A stretch of 64,000 nucleotides of DNA from Annona cherimola (taxonomy: Eukaryota; Streptophyta; Magnoliopsida; Magnoliales; Annonaceae): positions 8,687,501-8,751,500 of the forward strand of contig CM059974.1 in assembly GCA_030490835.1 (NCBI GenBank), written 5' to 3'. The notes below the pieces were generated by a model, which saw nothing but the letters and a program-made list of their open reading frames with translations, did not search any database and was not told the DNA's origin. Shown here one piece after another: positions 10,853 to 28,159 of the stretch. The translations under genes were made by a program, and so were the position numbers. Each line of letters opens with the position of its first letter. The first letter of the stretch is position 1.

Positions 10853-11950
10853 TATACTTGATTTTTATTGATTTAGAAAAAACTTATGATCAAGTATCAA
10901 GAAAGTTAATATGGCAAGTGATGAGAAAGAAAAAGATTAATAATAGATACATTGATATTATTAAAGATGTGTATAAGGGGGCTGTTACGAATGTGAGGAC
11001 CATTAGTGGAGATACTAATGTTTCCCTAATTAAAATAAGTCTACATCAAGACTCAGCCTTAAGTTCTTACCTTTTTACCTTAGTAATAGATGAAATTACT
11101 AGACATCTCTAAGAAGAAGTACCTTGGTGTATGCTATTTGGAAATGACATTATTCTAATATATGAAACTAAAAAATGACTAAATTTAAAATTGAATAGGT
11201 GGGTAAATGCTCTAGAATCTAATAGTTTTAGAATTAGTAGCACAAAAACTGAATATATAAAATACAATTTTAATAATAGTGAGAACCCGAATGAGGAACC
11301 AATTAAGATTTTAGATTAAGTAGTGACAAGAACTAATTACTTTCAGTACTTAGGATAAATAGTTCAAGAGAATGTGAAAATTGAGAAAGATATAATACAT
11401 AGAATTCAAGCAGGATGGAAGAAATGAAGAAGCGCGTCAAGAATTTTATATGACCGTCGAGTTCCAATCAAACTAAAAGAAAAATTATAAGAACTGCGAT
11501 TAGACCTGCTATGCTTTATGAGGCAAAATGTTGGGCAGTTCAATAACAATATATACAAAAAATGAGCATAACGGAAATGAGAATGTTAAGGTGGATGAGT
11601 GGTAAAACAAGAAAAGATAAAATTATGAATGAAATAATTCGAGAAAACTTAAAGGTGAGACCAATTTGTGATAAAATAAGAGAAAATAGATTAAGATGGT
11701 TTGGTCATGTTAAAATGAGGCATGAAGTAACACTGGTTAGAAAAACAGAGTCTAGCTAAGTAGAAAGTGGTAGGAGAATGAGAGGAACATCCAAAAAAAC
11801 ATGGATGAAAGTAATTAAATAAGATTTAAAAATATTACAAATTACAGAAAATTTAGTCTTAAATCGCCAAGAATTGCGCAACATAATCCATGCAGCCGAC
11901 CCCACCTAGGTGGGAAATGGTTTATGATGATGATGATGATGATGATGATG
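10853..11950 (+). mobile_element. 5'-truncated RTE-clade LINE with target duplication
   Basis: A decayed reverse-transcriptase fragment. It opens inside RT motif A (FIDLEKTYDQVSRKLIW, from 10858), continues through a motif C relic in which the usual FADD reads FGND (near 11137), and ends with the conserved C-terminal LRWFGHVK (11691-11714). The 3' end is a GAT/ATG trinucleotide run (to 11950), as in RTE-type LINEs. AAATTCCAAAAGAACT at 10837-10852 and AAATTCCAAATGAACT at 11951-11966 form a 16-bp target duplication with one mismatch. The element therefore inserted already truncated. Several in-frame stops and the changed catalytic motif show that it is dead. Confidence 0.9.
10858..11759 (+). 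pseudogene. LINE reverse-transcriptase pseudogene
   Basis: Two open segments (10858-11112 and 11562-11759) with degenerate frame between them. The first covers RT motif A to just before the catalytic aspartates, including DIIKDVYKGAVTNVRT. The second is the C-terminal MRMLRWMSGKTRKDKIMNE segment typical of RTE proteins. Stops near 11112, 11176, 11320 and 11354 and the FGND substitution rule out activity. The endonuclease and N-terminal RT are absent because the copy is 5' truncated. Confidence 0.85.
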
Positions 11951-12305
11951 AAATTCCAAATGAACTGAAATTTTATTTTTCAACAAAAGCTAAACCCTTT
12001 ATGAATTTCCTCAATGCGTATTTAATTATAATTTTAAAAATCACATATTTTTAAAACATTTATACGCAGTTTATTTATTTTCAAAATTTTAATAGTTACA
12101 AACGAACTTTCAAACATTGTTAAATATTTATAAAAATATAAATTGTTAATCAAAGTGATTTTTGCATCATAGATATCAATTTATGCCCTAAATGATTTAG
12201 ATATTTAAAAATTATTTAAAGTATAAAAAGCTACTGATTATAGCTTCCATGAAAACTACAACTGGTGTATAAGATAAGTGTGTGGGTTTGAGTTTGGTTA
12301 TATTT

Positions 12306-12445
12306 GTCAATATTGTCAAAATGAATCATGAGCTCAATCATTTTAGTATAGATGTCAATATTGTCAAAATGGAATCATGGGCTAAATCATTTTAGCATAT
12401 ACGTCGATATCGTCAAAGTGGAATCATGAACTAAATTATTTTAGT
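12306..12445. repeat. Tandem repeat, 48-49 bp unit, three copies
   Basis: Units begin at 12306, 12354 and 12403. Each reads GTCAATATTGTCAAAATG followed by AATCATG..CTAAATCATTTTAG with a few substitutions. Non-coding. It sits in AT-rich DNA after the LINE fragment. Confidence 0.8.
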
Positions 12446-12739
12446 CTTCGGTTCAATCCAGTCAGTTTAGCCGTTGGTTCAAATCGTTTTAAGCCAAAGC
12501 ATTAGCATAATAAAGTTAGGGTATAATTAAATTAATTATTTCACTTTTGTTGAAAGAAAATATTGCATGAATAAACCACATGTCACATTACCCATTTTCA
12601 AAAGCTGTAGTCTAATACACCTTGAAAAAAGGTGATTTTTCCGCGTTTAAATATTAAACTCAAGACAAAAGGTGATTTGGAGCATTTAAACTCAAAAAAA
12701 TATTTAAAAGTAAGGTAGAATTCGGAAATAACATGTTAT

Positions 12740-13345
12740 TTCGTTGTGTGCACGAAGGTGGCAAGCGTTAACTGTCATTGACCGAGCCACGGTTTGGCGG
12801 GTTATTCGGTCCATTCGGATGGTTCTTCCGGCTCCTACGGTGTTCAGTAAATTTTTAAAAACCGCCCCTACAACAGAACATCTTCAACCGTTCACCGCTG
12901 ATCTGGTTTAGACATTATACAATTGCGGTTCGGTTTTTGCAATACTGCTAAGGAGGAGGCTGGCGATTGAAACCAATGTTATAAAAACCGGTTTGTGATC
13001 CAGTTCGAATTAGTTAGACCGGTTTTCAAAACCGGATTAAACCATCCTTTAGTATTTTAAAATGCACGCCATGTTGATCGAAATAATCCTTAAAAAAATA
13101 AAGCGAGTATCATTAATGTACGCCAGTAGCCAGTGGACCGTATGTGCCGTGAGAGTAGGCATCCTGCGTGTTTTTCCCCCCCTTTTATGTTTAATGACCG
13201 TTTAAACCAAGCGATTATGGTTCCAGTTAGACCACCGTTAAACCAGTTTGGCTCGATTAGCTAGACTCAACTGAGTCAAACCGGGAGGTTGGCCGGTTCC
13301 TGAGTGGACCAGTATGGTCTGCCGGGCGGATCCGGTGTTTACGAC
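12740..13345. repeat. Block rich in CGGTTT / ACCGGTT motifs
   Basis: Many copies of CGGTTT, ACCGGTT and their complements occur on both strands, for example AAAACCGGTTTGTG near 12986 and GACCGGTTTTCAAAACCGG near 13017. A shorter block of the same style lies at 38710-38885. The composition contrasts sharply with the AT-rich flanks. It is probably the remains of a DNA transposon with repeated sub-terminal motifs, but no ends, target duplication or transposase were found. Confidence 0.4.
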
Positions 13346-13990
13346 GCTGGCAAATATATAGTCGGGCAATAGCTTTCAAGATTGTTTGTCCGATTTCGAT
13401 CAATTTCGAAAGTAAGATCCAACAGCTTAAACAACGACATACATAATATTATAGAAGTGTTTGGCTCTCGCGCAAGAGGCCGGTGCTGGGGCCAGCACTC
13501 GGCAGTGAGTCACTAAGATGAGCTTATACAGGGAGCGGTTGCAGGGGGTGCGTGGGAGGTCACTTCAAAACAAATTGGGAAAATTCATCTCGTGCCGGTA
13601 ATATTTGTCTATGATTTCTTATATACACGCAGTATTTCATAAATTCCTATCGTATCCACAACATTTCGTCTTAAATTCCTCTCAATGCCCATAACGTCAA
13701 AAAAACCATTATTTACCTTAATGAAAAAACAATTTTGTCCATTTAAAAATTCATAATTGAGGCAATTCAACTCTAATATTACTCGTTGATAATAAATCTT
13801 CTGTTACATTAAATGACTCAAAAATCATATTAAGTTAAATCATTTTAATTTAAAAAATTTTAAATGGGCAAAATCATATTTTCATTGGGTAAATAACGAT
13901 TAGGTTATAAAAGGAATTTTTCCAAAAAAATTTACAAAATGGCAGACATCGATGGGAGTTGGATGTTTTTGGGAACGGGAGAATTATTTA
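13345..13990. other. Intergenic DNA, no gene seen
   Basis: AT-rich past 13560, with no supported exon. A GC-richer piece at 13450-13560 has no recognisable feature. Confidence 0.5.
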
Positions 13991-14281
13991 AGGTGTATTT
14001 GGTTACACACAAAACATGTCAATGAAAACTTTTCAATCAAAAACTTTTCACTCTCCATAACTACCTTATTTTTTAATTATTTTTTCACATTTTCCTATAT
14101 AAACAACCCTACTTTTCAATCATTTCCACACAAATACCCATACAACTACCCTATCTATTTTAACTTTATTCTCTTTACACCTCATTATTACCCCTATCAT
14201 ATCACATCATTTTCTATCAACTAGACAACTTTACTCTGAAAAGTTTTCATCAAAAAGTTTTACCTTCAACCAAACACACCC
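13991..14281 (+). mobile_element. Tourist-like MITE (family A), copy 2
   Basis: The termini AGGTGTATTTGG and CCAAACACACCC form the terminal inverted repeat. TTA at 13988-13990 and 14282-14284 is the target duplication. This is the PIF/Harbinger signature. The pyrimidine-rich interior (CTACTTTTCAATCATTTCC) matches the other family A copies. The 90-codon open frame inside is repeat sequence. Confidence 0.9.
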
Positions 14282-14284
14282 TTA

Positions 14285-14800
14285 TTCATTTATTTATTTT
14301 GATAAGAACGGGAGAAGGTTTTGCGTTGCAGCGTATCTCATGTTCGGGGGTGGAGGAAGATCATGACCCATGCATCTTGAAGGAGTAGCGGAAGAAGTAA
14401 GCTGTGGAAGAAAGAGCTGAGAAAGTGAGAAGGGAGAAGACCAGAACTAGATGTATGAAATATTTGACCAAGATTAACGCGTGGCATGCAGGAATAGGAA
14501 TGCAATGGTGTGCAATAGCAGCCGCAAGCCAAGCTTACACAAAAACAGTCGAACAAGGTAGCCATATGGGTCTTACTCATACGGCAATCATTGAAAACTA
14601 TGCAATTGGGGTTGTTTACAGTGAGGATCTCCGAGTCGTGGACCGGATGTTACACTTTTCACCCTAAAATGAATTCTAATCAAGATGGTTAACAAGTGGC
14701 AGAAGACAAGTGTTCAACAAGACCTCCAAAAATTGACCCGACAAATGGAATCATAAAGCTTCAGTCGAATGCTGAATACATACAAGATGGAAACGGAAAA
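14285..14800. other. Spacer downstream of the CDPK gene
   Basis: Mixed composition. The plus-strand open frame at 14404-14667 (87 codons) resembles no family I know and overlaps the 3' side of the kinase gene, so I do not call it. Confidence 0.4.
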
Positions 14801-15146
14801 AAAAAAAAAAAAATGTCAACATACAGATTAGACAGCAGTCCTCACCTTTGTGCTTGACAAGCACAAACCTCGATGCTCCAACATCAGCCTATTTATGAGA
14901 CACCTGGCCAATCGCTGGGGTGATTAGGAAGTCCAGGAAGGCGCAACTCGAATATCCACAGCCCAATAATCGGACGATGTGAATCAAGCAAGATATCATG
15001 ATGTCTAAACCTACTCTGACATCAGGTACAAAACAGAAGGCAGGGTCAATGGAGAGATCTTGCATTAACTTCCGCTGATTAAGATCCTGGTTACATCCGA
15101 AATAGAAGAAAAGACACTTTCTAACCCCTGATTCAACAAGACGATG
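14801..15146 (-). other. Probable 3' untranslated region of the CDPK gene
   Basis: Minus-strand sequence after the TAG at 15147-15149. It is moderately GC-rich and repeat-free, ending near a T run (minus strand) at about 14800-14815. The cleavage site cannot be fixed from sequence alone. Confidence 0.45.
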
Positions 15147-21770
<6,624 letters not shown>

Positions 21771-21860
21771 GGGTTTTTTTTTTTTTCCTTCTGTTTATCC
21801 GACTTTTCTCTTCTTCTCTCCTTTCGGTTTCTTGATTCTGTTTCGCTGTGAATATAAGGA
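21771..21860 (-). promoter_or_regulatory. Probable 5' leader of the CDPK gene
   Basis: The minus strand is purine-rich upstream of the ATG, with an A run directly before it and GAGAGAAGAAGAG-type sequence. A TTATATTC element near 21850-21860 could be a TATA box, which would give a short leader. This is inferred from composition only. Confidence 0.35.
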
Positions 21861-21861
21861 G

Positions 21862-22440
21862 GAAGCCTGGGCAGATTTTTGTATCAATTTCTAAAGTGCC
21901 GAAGCTCTGTTTCCTCGATCTTTCTGATAGAAAGGGAAAGATCTTGCGCGCCTCCCTCCAGCTTTCAGGTCCGTTCTTTCTTCCTTTTTTTTTTTTTTTT
22001 TTCTTTCTGTCTCTTTTATTTATTATTTGTCAGCTCATCTTGCATCCATCGCGACTGACAATTGTCAGGGTTTGTCGCGCCGGTGAACCAAACGAAAGAA
22101 CCTTTGTATGATCCCAGCTGTCCGTTCAGAATAAATGAACATGCGGATTAATATCTCTGTCTCAAATTTCAGGAGCGCGAGAAAAACTACTTGAGATTTG
22201 ACGGACATTTTTTAACTGCGATAATCTGTCAGTTTGGACGAAAAATGGATATCTATCTGGGAACCTAACTGTTCGCCTCCGTAAGTGGGGGGAACACGTC
22301 CAACCCATTTTTAAGGTTGGTGGACCGTGCGCTTCCATAAAATGGTGCATCCCATCGCCGAATCTCGGTAGCTGGTGTTGGTTTTTTTTTTTCCGCCCCC
22401 TTTAGTTACCTTATCTTCCAGAGTCTAGGGCATTGGATTA
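21862..22440. other. CDPK upstream region
   Basis: Moderately GC-rich, repeat-poor DNA with a T run near 21983-22001. It would contain the kinase promoter (minus strand). No specific cis element is called. Confidence 0.4.
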
Positions 22441-22860
22441 TCAATGTATGGTGTGTTTGAAAATTATAAAAAAAAAAATAATTTAAAATTTTTTATTGCC
22501 TTATTTTAAAATATTTTTCACATGTTTCTGGACAATTAACTTCCTTTGAAATCATTTCTGGACAAATTATCCATAAAAAAATTTATTCTATTTAGTTTAA
22601 TTTTATTCTTTAATATTCCTCGTATTACCTCTGTCACATCATATTCCTCATATTACCTCCGTCATATCATTTCGTTTCTTAAATGACAACCACACATTTT
22701 TTATTTATTCTGTATAATCTTTCATTTTCCAAAATATAATAATTGTATTTTTCTCATTTTTAATATAATCTCTTATCCTTTACTACATAATTATCCCTCC
22801 TTATTCAAAATTTCAATCCAAGTCTCCTTTCATTAGTCTTCTCAACAAGCCTTAACTTTT
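22440..22860 (+). mobile_element. Decayed Tourist-like MITE sequence
   Basis: It begins GGTGTGTTTGAAAATTATAA (near 22449) and ends CTCAACAAGCC (near 22850), with pyrimidine-rich interior such as ATTCCTCATATTACCTCCGTC. It looks like one or two degenerate family A/B copies. Internal partial duplication of TATTCCTCATATTACCTC (about 22614 and 22643) is visible. No target duplication could be assigned. Confidence 0.45.
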
Positions 22861-23846
22861 GCATTCTTTAGGTATTTTTATAGGAATTATGCTTGGATGT
22901 GTCGGACATTTCCACCTTGTCCACTGCCAAGAGGTATGTTTCATCTTAAATGAATTAAAAACGACATTAGATTAATGTGAATCGAAAAAATATATACCTT
23001 CAAAATTTTATGATCTCGAAATCTATATAAATTTCTATGTAGTATAAAATCAAAGCTATTTTTTTTTTTTACAAAAATTCAAAGATATTTTATGAAATCA
23101 CAAGGATTTTATTAGGCAATTTCATAGCTAGTTTCTAATGAATTGTAATGTAATGCTAACTGATTATCAAAGAGTTGGAGAAAATAATCAAAATATTCCT
23201 ACGCATTTTAATAAAATTTATATATCTTAGCTTGTTAACTTATTTTTTAATTTTTATCTTTATATTTCAATCATGTTCTCAAACTATATCTTTCATATTA
23301 CATCATAATATTCCGACATTTTAAAAAAATATTCCGTTTTGTTTTCTCACGCACCCTATGTTTCCAAATCTACACTCTTAAAACTAACAACATTCCTTGA
23401 AGGGAAGTAAGCTAGAGTTTCCGAATCAAAAACGAAAAAAACAAAGCCATGAGTTTGGCATTGAAGTGGAAGCGGCTTTTCTAACTCTTTCCACGTATTA
23501 ATAATTTGACATTTTAATTATTTAACTATCTTTTTTCTATTTTTACTAATATATTTTAATTTTTTTCTCACACAATCATCTAATTTATTCAAGGGTTTCA
23601 ATTTGAATAAGTTAAATTTAAAATAAAAAATAATATATTTTATTAGAGTAAAGTGAATTCTAAGGTCCAGTTATTGGAAACTAACTGGACCTTAGACCCA
23701 AATGAATAATAAGTATTCCATATATAAGTTATGTTTAAATGCATTAGGATGCATCAAAATTTCAATGCCCCTATATGCTAATTTGTAAAAATCTTATAAA
23801 TTTTTTTGATGAAAAATTCGTATAAATTATTAATCTATGTATGTTT
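22860..23846. other. AT-rich spacer, no gene seen
   Basis: No exon or RNA gene. Parts such as 23500-23600 look like decayed family A sequence (TTTCTCACACAATCATCTAA). Confidence 0.45.
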
Positions 23847-23859
23847 AACTTACATATTA

Positions 23860-24138
23860 GCCAACCTAGTTGTGCTCGGTTGGTGGCCGCATCAGTAATA
23901 AGCCGTTTGTGGAGCTGCGGTCGTGGGTTCGAATCCCACGTTGGGATTTCGGCCCGAAAAAATAGTGTGGGAGTTGTTGTCTCCCTTTGGCTTAGTGGAA
24001 GCTGTATCTTCCTAATTCTTTTGTGGAACTGTATCTCCAGATTTATTTAGAGGAGTTATGTATCTCCGTATTTGTAAGAATGTCTCTGAACTTTAATGTA
24101 ATATGTGTTGAAATGTATATAAATATTACCATAAAAAA
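23860..24138 (+). mobile_element. Full-length tRNA-derived SINE with 13-bp target duplication
   Basis: The head is tRNA-like: an A-box-like TGTGCTCGGTTGG (near 23871) and a perfect B box GGTTCGAATCC (23928-23938), the internal RNA polymerase III promoter. The body is unrelated to tRNA and ends in an A tail. AACTTACATATTA at 23847-23859 and 24139-24151 is the target duplication. The 3' region (TGTAAGAATGTCTCTGAA) is shared with the copies at 37870, 5163 and 45505. It is not a functional tRNA: the cloverleaf is incomplete and the sequence continues for 200 bases. Confidence 0.9.
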
Positions 24139-24352
24139 AACTTACATATTAAGTTTTAAAATTTTCGAAGACCTATATATGTATATTTTTATTTTTGAAA
24201 TAGGAATTTTAATCATTTTCAAATGACTAAAATATATCTATTTTTAAAAAATCAATTATATATATACACACATCTCCAAATATATATATATTTCCAAAAA
24301 TAATAAAAACTTGATTTATAAAATAAATACACATAAATTAACAATTTTACAA
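24130..24352. repeat. Hairpin MITE (family C), copy 2
   Basis: Imperfect inverted halves pivot at TTTAATCATTTTCAAATGACTAAAA (about 24205-24232). The outer ends resemble TTAAGTTTTAAAATT and AATTAACAATTTTACAAAA. It sits directly beside the SINE tail. Confidence 0.5.
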
Positions 24353-24589
24353 AATAAGCGTTATACCAGCGTGCATTGAAGCATTACTAATGTATCTTCT
24401 ACATGATATATTATATATTAAAAATATAAATATATCTTTATAAACATAAAAACTTATTTAATTTATCTATTATTTGATATATTTAACCAATGCATTTTAA
24501 GACTATATTATTACCATATTAATTATGAATATTATGTAAAATTTATAGTAAAATTATAATATTCAAATATAATATAAAAAATTATTTTA

Positions 24590-24800
24590 AAAAATCAATT
24601 TGGAACAAATCTTATCTTTAAAAAATGGTAGGGTAGGTCTCAAATTGATATTTTAAAAAATAAGATAAGAGTAAGATTCAACCTAAACCAGTTTAGACAT
24701 CCTCTATCCAAGTTGCATACCTAATTTATAAAGCTTTATCATTTCAAACTGGTCTAAAATAGTCTAATTTCAAACTGGTCCAAAAAATATTTTTTTATTT
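24590..24800. repeat. Fragment of an AAGTTGCA-ended element
   Basis: It contains AGGGTAGGTCTCAAATTG, AACCTAAACCAGTTTAGAC and CCAAGTTGCATACC. These match the style of the elements ending GTGCAACTT at 39598-40258 and 40540-40950. A decayed copy is likely. Motifs of type AAACTGGTC follow. Confidence 0.35.
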
Positions 24801-24811
24801 TTATCAAATTT

Positions 24812-25048
24812 TTGACAAATTGTTTAATCTGGATATATTTCATATAAAAATAAAATTTTCTATTTCTAAAAATATATATTTTTATATTTTAAGTACAAAG
24901 GTATTTTGGTAATTTTAAATTGTTGAAACATGACTAAAATATCTTTATATTTAAAAATTCAAAATAAATATATACACATATCCAAAAGTGACAAATCTTG
25001 ATTTAAAGATTAAATATATATATTAATAATTTTATTAAAAAAAAAAAT
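24812..25048. repeat. Hairpin MITE (family C), copy 3
   Basis: Inverted halves around about 24905-24950: ATTTTGGTAATTTT against AAACATGACTAAAAT. The right half (TTTAAAAATTCAAAATAAAT and ACACATATCCAAAA) matches copies 1 and 4. Confidence 0.5.
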
Positions 25049-25195
25049 TTTGGACTGATATGAAATAGCCTTAATTTGGAATGATCATTTTGTGTAGTTT
25101 ATTTTTACTTTACCATTGTCATGTTGCAAGATGATCTTCTCTGGTCGGTCAAAGATAGACTCCATTTCAGACTAGTTGAAAACTCCGTTACAATT

Positions 25196-25488
25196 TTTTA
25201 AATTTTTTAATAAAATAATTAATCTGTACGTATATTGTCTATAAACCAAGTCTAAATAATAAAAAAAATTACTAATTTTGAATATGTGTATATATTTATT
25301 TTATATTCATTAATTGTTGTCATTTTCATCCATATGAAAATGACCATAATGCTCATGTTTAAAAATATGAAATAAATTTCATCAAAAAATATAAAATAGA
25401 TATATACATATATTTAAAATTAGTAAAACTTAGTGTGTAGATCATATACATTTAAATTAACCGTCTTAATAAAAAAAATTAACAAAAT
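25196..25488. repeat. Hairpin MITE (family C), copy 4
   Basis: The apex is almost perfect: GTCATTTTCAT / ATGAAAATGAC with a few loop bases (about 25319-25346). The arms continue outward for over 100 bases on each side (ATATGTGTATATATTTATTTTAT against ATAAAATAGATATATACATAT). Confidence 0.65.
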
Positions 25489-25499
25489 AAAAAATAAAA

Positions 25500-26310
25500 T
25501 TTTAAACCAGTCTGAGAACATCAGCTCTCTATTATTTCGCATCATTCATACACCTATCAAAAATATTATATTTTCTACTTCTCCGCCTCCCAGCCAACTT
25601 GCATTCGCATGGCTATTGATACGGAAACTATTTCTTAAGAATCGTGTTCTTTCATTGGTTGCGCCTGGTGTTTGATTGGTTGGAACTTGGAAGGGGACAT
25701 CTTCGAGGGATCAACACCAGTAAGTCATCGATTTAGAGGAGGTGCAAATTTCCCAAATTACAATGGTATTGTTATTATTTTTTTCCCTCTTGCGAGATCT
25801 GAACTTGTCCCCACCAACCATGGATAACGATTGTAAAGACTAAAGATCATGGTGGATGATGACTCATTGCCCCGAGCTATAAGGAGAACAAACCCACGCG
25901 AGAAACGGTCAATACGTCATCTGAGATCTGACAATATAATAACTCTATTTTTTTAATTTTATTCTTATATTTCAGTTATTTTTCTTTCGGACTCGCATAA
26001 TTCTCAAAACAATCCTTTTTCCGCACACCATCCCAAAATCCTCTCAAAATCCACGTCACCAGAGGTACCCTAGCGCAGTGCAAATGTGCAATGGAATTTG
26101 CATATTCGGTTAACTGCGATGGACGGAACCATCGGACTAAAGAGGAATGAGGTTCCCAACTTCCCATAGAAGAAATAAAAATAAAAAGAAGAACGGGGTC
26201 AGTTATTTCTGGGCCGTCGCAGACATTTATTGCTCCTCTGTCTTGCGTGCGATGCAGACCACCGACTGAGGGGACGTTTTCTAAGTGTTGAGAAATATAG
26301 GTTTGCATGG
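25500..26310. other. Mixed-composition spacer, no gene called
   Basis: Higher GC at 25550-25930 and 26000-26290. A 110-codon minus-strand open frame (25976-26308) resembles no family I know and has no splice context, so it is not called. Confidence 0.4.
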
Positions 26311-26316
26311 CATTTA

Positions 26317-26607
26317 GGGTGTGTTTGTTTGAGGCCGAAACTTATCAATTAAAATTTTTCAACTTAAAATTTTTTACTTTTCATAACTACTTTATTTTTT
26401 AATTATTTTTTCACATTTTTCTATACAAACTACTCTACTTTTCAATCATTTCTACACAACTACCCATACAACTAACCTATCTATTTTAACTTTATTCTCT
26501 TTACTCCTCATCATTACCCCTATTATATCACATCATTTTCTATCAATTTGACAACTTCTACCTCTAAAACTTTTCATCAAAAGTTTTACCTCCAATCAAA
26601 CACACCC
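26317..26607 (+). mobile_element. Tourist-like MITE (family A), copy 3
   Basis: GGGTGTGTTTG at the left and CAAACACACCC at the right, with TTA duplicated at 26314-26316 and 26608-26610. The length of 291 bp is the same as copy 2. This is the cleanest reference copy in the window. Confidence 0.93.
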
Positions 26608-26619
26608 TTAGTTTTTCAA

Positions 26620-26806
26620 TATCAATAGTTACTTTATCAATCGCACTTTTTTTTTTTTTTTACTTTTACCCTTGTATTTTAATTATTTTTCCTACCAACT
26701 ACACACAACAAACCTATTTATTCCAACTATATCATTCTTATCAATCATATATTTCTCAATATATATTTTTTTTCATTTTCCACAATTTCGCATAATCCCA
26801 CCATCT
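26620..26806 (+). mobile_element. Partial Tourist-like MITE (family B)
   Basis: It shares CCTACCAACTACACACAACAAACCTATTTATT and TTTCGCATAATCCCACC-type sequence with the intact family B copy that follows immediately. The left end is missing. Confidence 0.55.
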
Positions 26807-26808
26807 TA

Positions 26809-27055
26809 GGAGACGTTTGGTAACATGCTACTATGGGAACCATGGTTTTTCCATGAATTTGGTTTCAATTATACTATTTTTTTCATCTTTACCCCTACAT
26901 TCCAATTATTTTCCCTACCAACTATATACAACAAACCTATTTATTATAACTATACCACCTATCATTTCCTATCAATCACACATTTATCAAAATATTCTCT
27001 TTTTTATTTCCCACCATTTCCCATAATCCCACAATTTTACATATTACCAAACGTC
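26809..27055 (+). mobile_element. Tourist-like MITE (family B)
   Basis: It begins GGAGACGTTTGGTAAC after a TTA and ends ATTACCAAACGTC, giving an inverted terminus AGACGTTTGGTAA. The interior is pyrimidine-rich. Just outside the right end the phrase ACGTCATATCCCTATT is duplicated (near 27051 and 27098), so the exact boundary is uncertain. Confidence 0.7.
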
Positions 27056-27119
27056 ATATCCCTATTAACAAACGTCATATTTAAAAATATTATGCAACGT
27101 CATATCCCTATTGGTAAAA

Positions 27120-27480
27120 GTATTGCCTTATAGAAGATAATTATAAGATAAATTTGGTAAAATAGACTTTAATTGTAACAAAATCTAAGTGATATCGTAA
27201 AAAATTATCAAAAAAATTATTATGTAATAACCAATTTTCTTCATTTTTATTTTTAAGATTTTCATACTATTTTTTATTCTAATATATTTTTCGTATCACA
27301 CTACATAATGACTTCTATAATCTCATCATTCAACTCATTCTATCCTCATCTCATTATAATCTCACCATCCAACTTATTTTATCCTTGTATCGTTTTATCA
27401 TTCTAGCCAAAGTATATAAATGTCAAAAGGTTGAATTAGGTTCAAAGGTTATCCCAACCTAACTTAATAGGACTACGTGG
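27120..27480. other. AT-rich spacer with a short duplication
   Basis: CTCATCATTCAACTCATTCTATCC (near 27324) recurs in similar form at about 27360 (CTCACCATCCAACTTATTTTATCC). No gene seen. Confidence 0.4.
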
Positions 27481-28050
27481 GAAATTTTATGCTCAACAAC
27501 ACATACTATATTGGGTTTGTAATAATTATACTTAATTATAACCTTATAATTTACGAATAATCTACAAATTAGTCTCACTTCCATGAAACCTATTTGTCTA
27601 TGTAATCTTCTTCATATTTAAAATCATGATGGTTTCTGGAAAATTCACTTCATCAATTATATTTAACATCATTTATAATACTTTCAAAAATATTTTATTT
27701 TTAATATCATCATGCATGGGCCCCATTAAAAATCAATATAATAAAATAGTTTAACTCTAAATATTAATTTTAAAATTCTATTTTTCAACATCTAAAAGGT
27801 TTAAAATATCATTTCCATGTAGATAAATAATTTTATAAAATATTATTATATTTTAATATATGTGTAAATGGATCTAAGAATTTTTTATAATTTACACATG
27901 TATATATTTTTCAATAAATGTGGACCGCAAGCATACTTCATCGATAAACAAATGATATTAAATATAATAAATAGATTGGATTTTTCATTAATAATCGAAA
28001 TCTTAAAAATTAGGAGGGTTATATAGTTCCGCTTCTATGTAACCTGATTA
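27480..28050. repeat. Foldback family D, copy 2
   Basis: It shares TTTAACATCATTTATAATAC, GGGCCCCATTAAAAATCAAT and GTGTAAATGGATCTAAGAAT with the copies at 1440-1860 and 43010-43580. It ends near TAGTTCCGCTTCTATGTAACC, which also marks copy 1. Confidence 0.5.
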
Positions 28051-28157
28051 TATAATTATAAATATATTAATATAATTATAAATATATTAATATAATTATA
28101 AATATATTAATATAATTATAAATATATTAATATAATTATAAATATATTAATATAATT
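28051..28157. repeat. Perfect 20-bp minisatellite, 5.3 copies
   Basis: The unit TATAATTATAAATATATTAA is repeated at 28051, 28071, 28091, 28111 and 28131 without a single change, followed by a partial sixth unit. Perfect identity implies recent expansion or ongoing homogenisation. Confidence 0.97.
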
Positions 28158-28159
28158 TC

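Noticed and set aside
14398..14420. Match to the complement of miR396 (AAGCTGTGGAAG)
   Set aside because: Only about 12 bases match, with no precursor hairpin and no gene to target.
14470..14640. Weak resemblance between 14470-14640 and 49420-49580
   Set aside because: A few shared short phrases only; no consistent alignment by eye.
23867..23940. A tRNA gene, because of the perfect B box GGTTCGAATCC
   Set aside because: The sequence does not fold as a full cloverleaf, continues for 200 bases to an A tail and is flanked by a 13-bp target duplication. It is a SINE.
26825..27133. 102-codon open frame
   Set aside because: Lies inside a family B MITE; repeat sequence, not a gene. The same applies to 13952-14224, 5927-6220 and 61040-61291 in family A.
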